DNA of 13,202 nucleotides from NCBI GenBank assembly GCA_946482375.1, contig CAMLRH010000039.1, positions 1 to 13,202 of the forward strand, written 5' to 3'. Under the pieces are notes generated by a model that did no database searches, was not told where the DNA came from, and worked only from the letters and a program-made list of their open reading frames with translations. Below, one piece after another: positions 6,589-13,202 of this stretch. The number at the start of each line of letters is the position of its first letter. The first letter of the stretch is position 1. This DNA is from an uncultured Caulobacteraceae bacterium. GTDB lineage: Bacteria; Pseudomonadota; Alphaproteobacteria; Caulobacterales; Caulobacteraceae. The position numbers and the translations under genes were made by a program.

Positions 6589-7466
6589 TGGCGTTGTCGG
6601 GCATGACGGGGTTCGCGCGGACCGAAGGCGCGCTGGAGGCCTGGACCTGGGCTGTCGAGGCGCGCTCGGTCAACGGCCGCAATCTGGAGGTCCGCTTCCG
6701 TGGACCGACGGGATTCGAGGGTCTCGACCGCGTCACCCGCGAGGCGGCGCAGAGCCGGTTCCAGCGCGGGCAGGTGACCGTCGGCGTCATGGCCAAGCGC
6801 TCCGGGTCGGCCGCGGCCGCCACGGTCAACACCGAGCAGCTGGAGCGCTATCTGACGCTCGCCGAGCCGCTGGTCCGCGCCGGCAAGGCGTCGCCGCCTG
6901 ACATGGCCGCGCTGCTGGCGCTGCCGGGCGTGGTCGAGACAGAGGCCGACGAGGACCCGGAGGCCCGCGCCGCGCTGGAAGCGGCGATCGGCCAGTCCAT
7001 CGCCGCCGCGCTCGACGCGCTGAAGACCGCCCGCCAGGGCGAGGGTGCGGCGCTGACGCCGGTGCTGCTGGGCGCGGTCGACCGCATCGCCGAACTGGTC
7101 GGCGCGGCGGAAGCCGAGGCGGCGCACCAGCCCGGCGTGATCCGCGAACGCTTTACCCGCCGCATGGCCGACCTGGTCGGCGAGGGCGCGCACGAAGACC
7201 GCATCGTCCAGGAAGCCGCCGCCATGGCCGTGAAGGCCGACGTGCGCGAGGAACTGGACCGTCTGACGGCTCACATCGCCGCCGCCCGCGCCCTGATCGC
7301 CTCCGACGCCGCGGCCGGACGGCGGCTCGACTTTCTGATGCAGGAGTTCATGCGCGAGGCGAACACGCTGTGTTCCAAATCGGCCACCACGCGCTTGACC
7401 GCCGTTGGCCTCGACCTCAAAGCGGTGATCGAGCAGCTCCGGGAGCAGACCGCCAATGTCGAGTGA
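6588..7466 (+). CDS. yicC: YicC/YloC family endoribonuclease
   Basis: The YicC family consists of cytoplasmic proteins shown in E. coli and Bacillus to act on RNA as endoribonucleases. The 292-residue product begins MALSGMTGFARTEG and continues with EARSVNGRNLEVRFRGP (about 24-40), the conserved N-terminal YicC region. The C-terminal DUF1732 block reads GRRLDFLMQEFMREANTL followed by CSKSATTRLTAVGLDLKAVIEQLREQTANVE in two parts, typical for the family. The start at 6588 was chosen over an in-frame ATG at 6543 because it gives the family N-terminus, overlaps the mltG TGA by one base (TGATG), and has GGGAG at 6576-6580. The 3' end overlaps gmk by 11 nt. The pairing of yicC with gmk recurs in many bacteria. 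Substrate here is unknown. Confidence 0.93.
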   Translation: MALSGMTGFARTEGALEAWTWAVEARSVNGRNLEVRFRGPTGFEGLDRVTREAAQSRFQRGQVTVGVMAKRSGSAAAATVNTEQLERYLTLAEPLVRAGKASPPDMAALLALPGVVETEADEDPEARAALEAAIGQSIAAALDALKTARQGEGAALTPVLLGAVDRIAELVGAAEAEAAHQPGVIRERFTRRMADLVGEGAHEDRIVQEAAAMAVKADVREELDRLTAHIAAARALIASDAAAGRRLDFLMQEFMREANTLCSKSATTRLTAVGLDLKAVIEQLREQTANVE

Positions 7467-8097
7467 TCGCCGCCGCCGGGGTCTGATGCTGGTGCTCTCC
7501 AGCCCGTCCGGCGCGGGAAAGACGACGCTGTCGCGGAAGCTGGTCGCCGACCATGCGGAACTGGAGCTGTCGGTCTCGATGACCACCCGCGCCGCGCGGC
7601 CGGGCGAGGAGGACGGGCGCGAGTACCACTTCGTCGACCGCGCCCGCTTCGACGTTCTGCGCGGCCAGGACGCCTTCCTCGAATGGGCCGAGGTGCACGA
7701 GCACTGCTACGGCACCCCCAGCGCGCCCGTCATGGCGGCGCTGGAAGCCGGTCGCGACGTTCTCTTCGACATCGACTGGCAGGGCGCGCAGGCGATCCAT
7801 GCGGTGGCCGAGGCGGACGTGGTTCGCGTCTTCGTCCTGCCGCCCTCGATGAAGGAACTGGCGCGGCGGCTGCGCACCCGCGCCCAGGACGCCGAGGACA
7901 TCATTCAGCGCCGGTTGCAGCGGGCGCCCGGCGAGATCGACCACTGGTTCGAGTACGACTACGTGCTGGTCAACGAGGACTACGACAAGACCTACTCTGA
8001 CCTGCTGCACATCTATCACGCCGAGCGCTTGCGGAAGGGTCGCAACCCCTGGCTCGGACCGTTCGTGAAGGGCCTGCTGGCCGAGCCGCTGCCCTAG
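7456..8097 (+). CDS. gmk: Guanylate kinase
   Basis: Gmk phosphorylates GMP (and dGMP) with ATP to give GDP, essential for GTP and (p)ppGpp pools. The 213-residue product has the P-loop SSPSGAGKTT (15-24), the GMP-binding SMTTRAARPGEEDGREYHFV (41-60), DIDWQGAQAI and a C-terminal YDYVLVNEDYDKTYSDLL. The length is normal. The ATG at 7456 lies inside the last codons of yicC (11-nt overlap), with GGGAG at 7441-7445 as ribosome binding site. An internal ATG at residue 11 (MLVLSSPSG) is possible but would start unusually close to the P-loop. It is the last gene of the fabF-mltG-yicC-gmk run. The converging kinase gene lies beyond repeat copy 2. Identification is secure. Confidence 0.97.
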   Translation: MSSDRRRRGLMLVLSSPSGAGKTTLSRKLVADHAELELSVSMTTRAARPGEEDGREYHFVDRARFDVLRGQDAFLEWAEVHEHCYGTPSAPVMAALEAGRDVLFDIDWQGAQAIHAVAEADVVRVFVLPPSMKELARRLRTRAQDAEDIIQRRLQRAPGEIDHWFEYDYVLVNEDYDKTYSDLLHIYHAERLRKGRNPWLGPFVKGLLAEPLP

Positions 8098-8102
8098 CAG
8101 TA

Positions 8103-8180
8103 TCCGCTCATGCCCGCGAAAGCGGGAACCTCGAAGCAGAGTTCAGGGTCTGGGTCCCCGCTTTCGCGGGGATGAGCGGG
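8103..8180. repeat. Dispersed palindromic repeat, copy 2 (between gmk and the kinase)
   Basis: This is an inverted repeat whose outer arms CCGCTCAT (8104-8111) and ATGAGCGG (8172-8179) pair exactly. Inside are two hairpins: CCCGC-GAAA-GCGGG (8113-8126) and CCCCGC-TTTC-GCGGGG (8156-8171). The half-unit matches copies 1 and 3. The element fills most of the 88-nt gap between the convergent gmk and kinase genes, which is a common position for such elements, where they may end transcription from both sides. No T-run accompanies it. Confidence 0.88.
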
Positions 8181-8185
8181 GGGAA

Positions 8186-10303
<2,118 letters not shown>

Positions 10304-10337
10304 ATCCGGCCAGATGCACGTGGAAGTCTGAAAAAAG

Positions 10338-11111
10338 ATGAACCGAGTTCACCCGCAAGCGGGGCCATATGTCGCACCTGTCCGGGCAGTTGGCGAGAGC
10401 GCCGAGAGCGTTTCCGGCCAAGCTTTTGTGTTTCCGCGACGCGACGCCGCGCCCGCCGGCTGGGCGGTTTCGAGGGGACTGGTCGACTACCCGACGGCCG
10501 TCGCGGCCATGGAGGCCCGCGCCGCGGCCATCGCGGAGGGGCGGGCGGGGGAGCTGGTCTGGCTGCTGGAGCATCCGCCACTCTACACCGCCGGCGTTTC
10601 GGCGAAGGAATCGGACCTGCTGGACGCCGGGGGTTTTCCGGTCTTCCAGTCGGGCAGGGGCGGTCAGTTCACCTACCACGGGCCGGGTCAGCGGGTGGCG
10701 TATGTGATGCTCGACCTGACGAAGCGGGCGAAAGACGTCCGCGCCTTCGTCGCCGCGCTTGAGGCCTGGATCATCGAGGCGTTGGCGGCCTTCAACGTGA
10801 TGGGCGAGGTGCGGCCGGGCCGCGTCGGGGTCTGGGTCGAGCGCAAGGCGCCTGGCTGGTCGCGCGAGGACAAGATCGCGGCGATAGGGGTCAAGTTGCG
10901 CAAATGGGTCAGCTTCCACGGCGTCAGCCTGAACGTGGAGCCGGACCTCACCCACTTCTCCGGCATCGTGCCCTGCGGCGTGACCGAGCACGGCGTCACC
11001 AGCCTGGTCGATCTTGGCCTGCCGGTGACGATGGACGAGGCGGATGCGGCGCTGCGGGGTGCGTTCGAACGGATATTCGGTGAGATTCAGAGGGAACGGC
11101 CTCCAATTTAA
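10338..11111 (+). CDS. lipB: Octanoyl-ACP:protein octanoyltransferase (lipoate biosynthesis)
   Basis: LipB transfers octanoyl from octanoyl-ACP to a lysine of lipoyl-dependent enzymes (pyruvate and 2-oxoglutarate dehydrogenases, glycine cleavage H). In the 257-residue frame, [45 protein letters not shown] and [18 protein letters not shown] are the standard motifs. Cys213 and Lys179 are the probable catalytic pair. Start uncertainty: the ATG at 10338 gives about 30 residues ([15 protein letters not shown] and on) that I do not expect at the family N-terminus. That stretch is unusually rich in A/T-ending codons (CGA, GTT, CAA, CCA, TAT, CCT, GCT, TTT) for this genome. An in-frame GTG at 10428 would give 227 residues, closer to the usual length, but has no clear Shine-Dalgarno. 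Only 34 nt separate this ATG from the divergent kinase start. It supplies a link to the AcpP pool. Identity is secure, the start is not. Confidence 0.93.
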   Translation: MNRVHPQAGPYVAPVRAVGESAESVSGQAFVFPRRDAAPAGWAVSRGLVDYPTAVAAMEARAAAIAEGRAGELVWLLEHPPLYTAGVSAKESDLLDAGGFPVFQSGRGGQFTYHGPGQRVAYVMLDLTKRAKDVRAFVAALEAWIIEALAAFNVMGEVRPGRVGVWVERKAPGWSREDKIAAIGVKLRKWVSFHGVSLNVEPDLTHFSGIVPCGVTEHGVTSLVDLGLPVTMDEADAALRGAFERIFGEIQRERPPI

Positions 11112-11112
11112 T

Positions 11113-11155
11113 TCCGCTCATCCCGGCGAAAGCCGGGACCCAAGCCGAGGTTCAG
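11113..11155. repeat. Dispersed palindromic repeat, copy 3 (partial, after lipB)
   Basis: CCGCTCATCCCGGCGAAAGC at 11114-11133 matches the left half-unit of copy 2 apart from compensated changes (CCCGGC-GAAA-GCCGGG instead of CCCGC-GAAA-GCGGG). TCCCGGC (11121-11127) pairs with GCCGGGA (11132-11138). The downstream CCAAGCCGAGGTTCAGA also resembles the inner part of the unit. I could not find the opposite arm between 11156 and 11204, so this is a half or decayed copy. It starts two bases after the lipB stop, in the convergent gap with the DUF805 gene. Confidence 0.8.
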
Positions 11156-11204
11156 AGGACGAGGAGGTTATTCAGGTCTTCTCCTAGGTCCTTCCATTCC
11201 GGGT

Positions 11205-11600
11205 TCAGGCTTTCAACGGATTAGGCCCGAACCGGTTGGCGCCCTGCTCGCCGGGAAGGACGCCGAGTTCGACGACAGCCCAGACGATGACCAGCGCGAA
11301 CAGGGAGTTGAAGAAGCCGTCCGGCACCGGCCAGATGGCGACGAAGGCGAACAGGATGACGGCGGCGTACCAGCCGCTGCGGCCGCGATCGTGCAGGCGC
11401 TTCGACAGGACGCAGGCGCCGACGAACAGCATCAGCGGGTAGAACAGCCAGCCGGTCAGCAGGGTCAGCGTCGGGCCGGTGATCGCCTCGTAGAGGGCCA
11501 GCAGCACAATCGGTACGAGGGCGGCCAGCAGGAAGGGTCCCCGCGCCAGGCGTCCGGCGGACGAGAAGAACAACTCCACCCAATCGAACTGGCCGGTCAT
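11205..11600 (-). CDS. DUF805 family membrane protein
   Basis: The 131-residue product matches the DUF805 pattern: FFSSAGRLARGPF (11-23), the hallmark SKRLHDRGRSGWY (66-78), and an end reading PGEQGANRFGPNP as in many members. It has about four hydrophobic segments (about 22-40, 46-64, 78-92 and 98-115), so it is an inner-membrane protein. No function is established for the family. The ATG at 11598-11600 has GGAG (GGAGTCGCC) just upstream; an upstream in-frame start at 11678 would add 26 residues that overlap pccA and do not resemble the family. It lies 34 nt after the pccA stop in the same direction, probably as a downstream operon member, but a functional link to propionate metabolism is not shown. 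Confidence 0.88.
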   Translation of the reverse strand: MTGQFDWVELFFSSAGRLARGPFLLAALVPIVLLALYEAITGPTLTLLTGWLFYPLMLFVGACVLSKRLHDRGRSGWYAAVILFAFVAIWPVPDGFFNSLFALVIVWAVVELGVLPGEQGANRFGPNPLKA

Positions 11601-11634
11601 GGCGACTCCGTTGCGCGGGGGAAGCTTACGAAGC

Positions 11635-13202
<1,568 letters not shown>

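Overview
The window is a GC-rich chromosomal stretch from an alphaproteobacterium, most likely Caulobacteraceae (Caulobacter, Phenylobacterium or Brevundimonas type). The assignment rests on protein signatures such as S6 starting [18 protein letters not shown], the gene order fabF-mltG-yicC-gmk, a PccA-type carboxylase, and dispersed hairpin repeats of the 'VTPAKAG' kind. Genus is not resolved. No mobile element, tRNA, rRNA or CRISPR array is visible. Nearly every gene is conserved housekeeping, and I found no new multi-gene system.

Layout. (1) Positions 16-1282, minus strand: the ribosomal operon rpsF-rpsR-rplI (S6, S18, L9), with a candidate promoter near 1393-1421 and a leader of about 100 nt. 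(2) 1478-1969, plus: a small secreted Ala/Pro-rich protein with a Gly/Ala-rich core. (3) 2027-5545, plus: fatty acid synthesis genes fabD, fabG, acpP and fabF, interrupted by an inverted repeat (2976-3044) and a strong intrinsic terminator (4191-4234). (4) 5542-8097, plus: mltG, yicC and gmk, overlapping one another and fabF and so probably translationally coupled. (5) 8186-10303, minus: a membrane hybrid histidine kinase with a CHASE4-like sensor, converging on gmk across a second copy of the repeat. (6) 10338-11111, plus: lipB, divergent from the kinase. (7) 11205-13202, minus: a 5'-truncated propionyl-CoA carboxylase alpha subunit (pccA) followed by a small DUF805 membrane protein; a third, partial repeat lies between lipB and DUF805.

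How the genes fit together: FabD loads malonyl groups onto AcpP, FabF condenses and FabG reduces. LipB uses an octanoyl-ACP product of that pathway to make lipoyl cofactor, and PccA acts in acyl-CoA carboxylation. MltG acts on peptidoglycan, YicC on RNA and Gmk on GMP/GDP, so the fab transcript is tied to envelope growth and nucleotide supply.

The observation most worth checking is the S6 gene. It ends at a TAG, but the same frame continues for 12 codons of Arg/Asp-rich sequence to a TAA placed against the rpsR ribosome binding site exactly as the rpsR stop is placed before rplI. This looks like a recent nonsense change, readthrough or a sequencing error. Other points are the acpP/fabF terminator, the three repeat copies, the doubtful lipB start and the small secreted protein.
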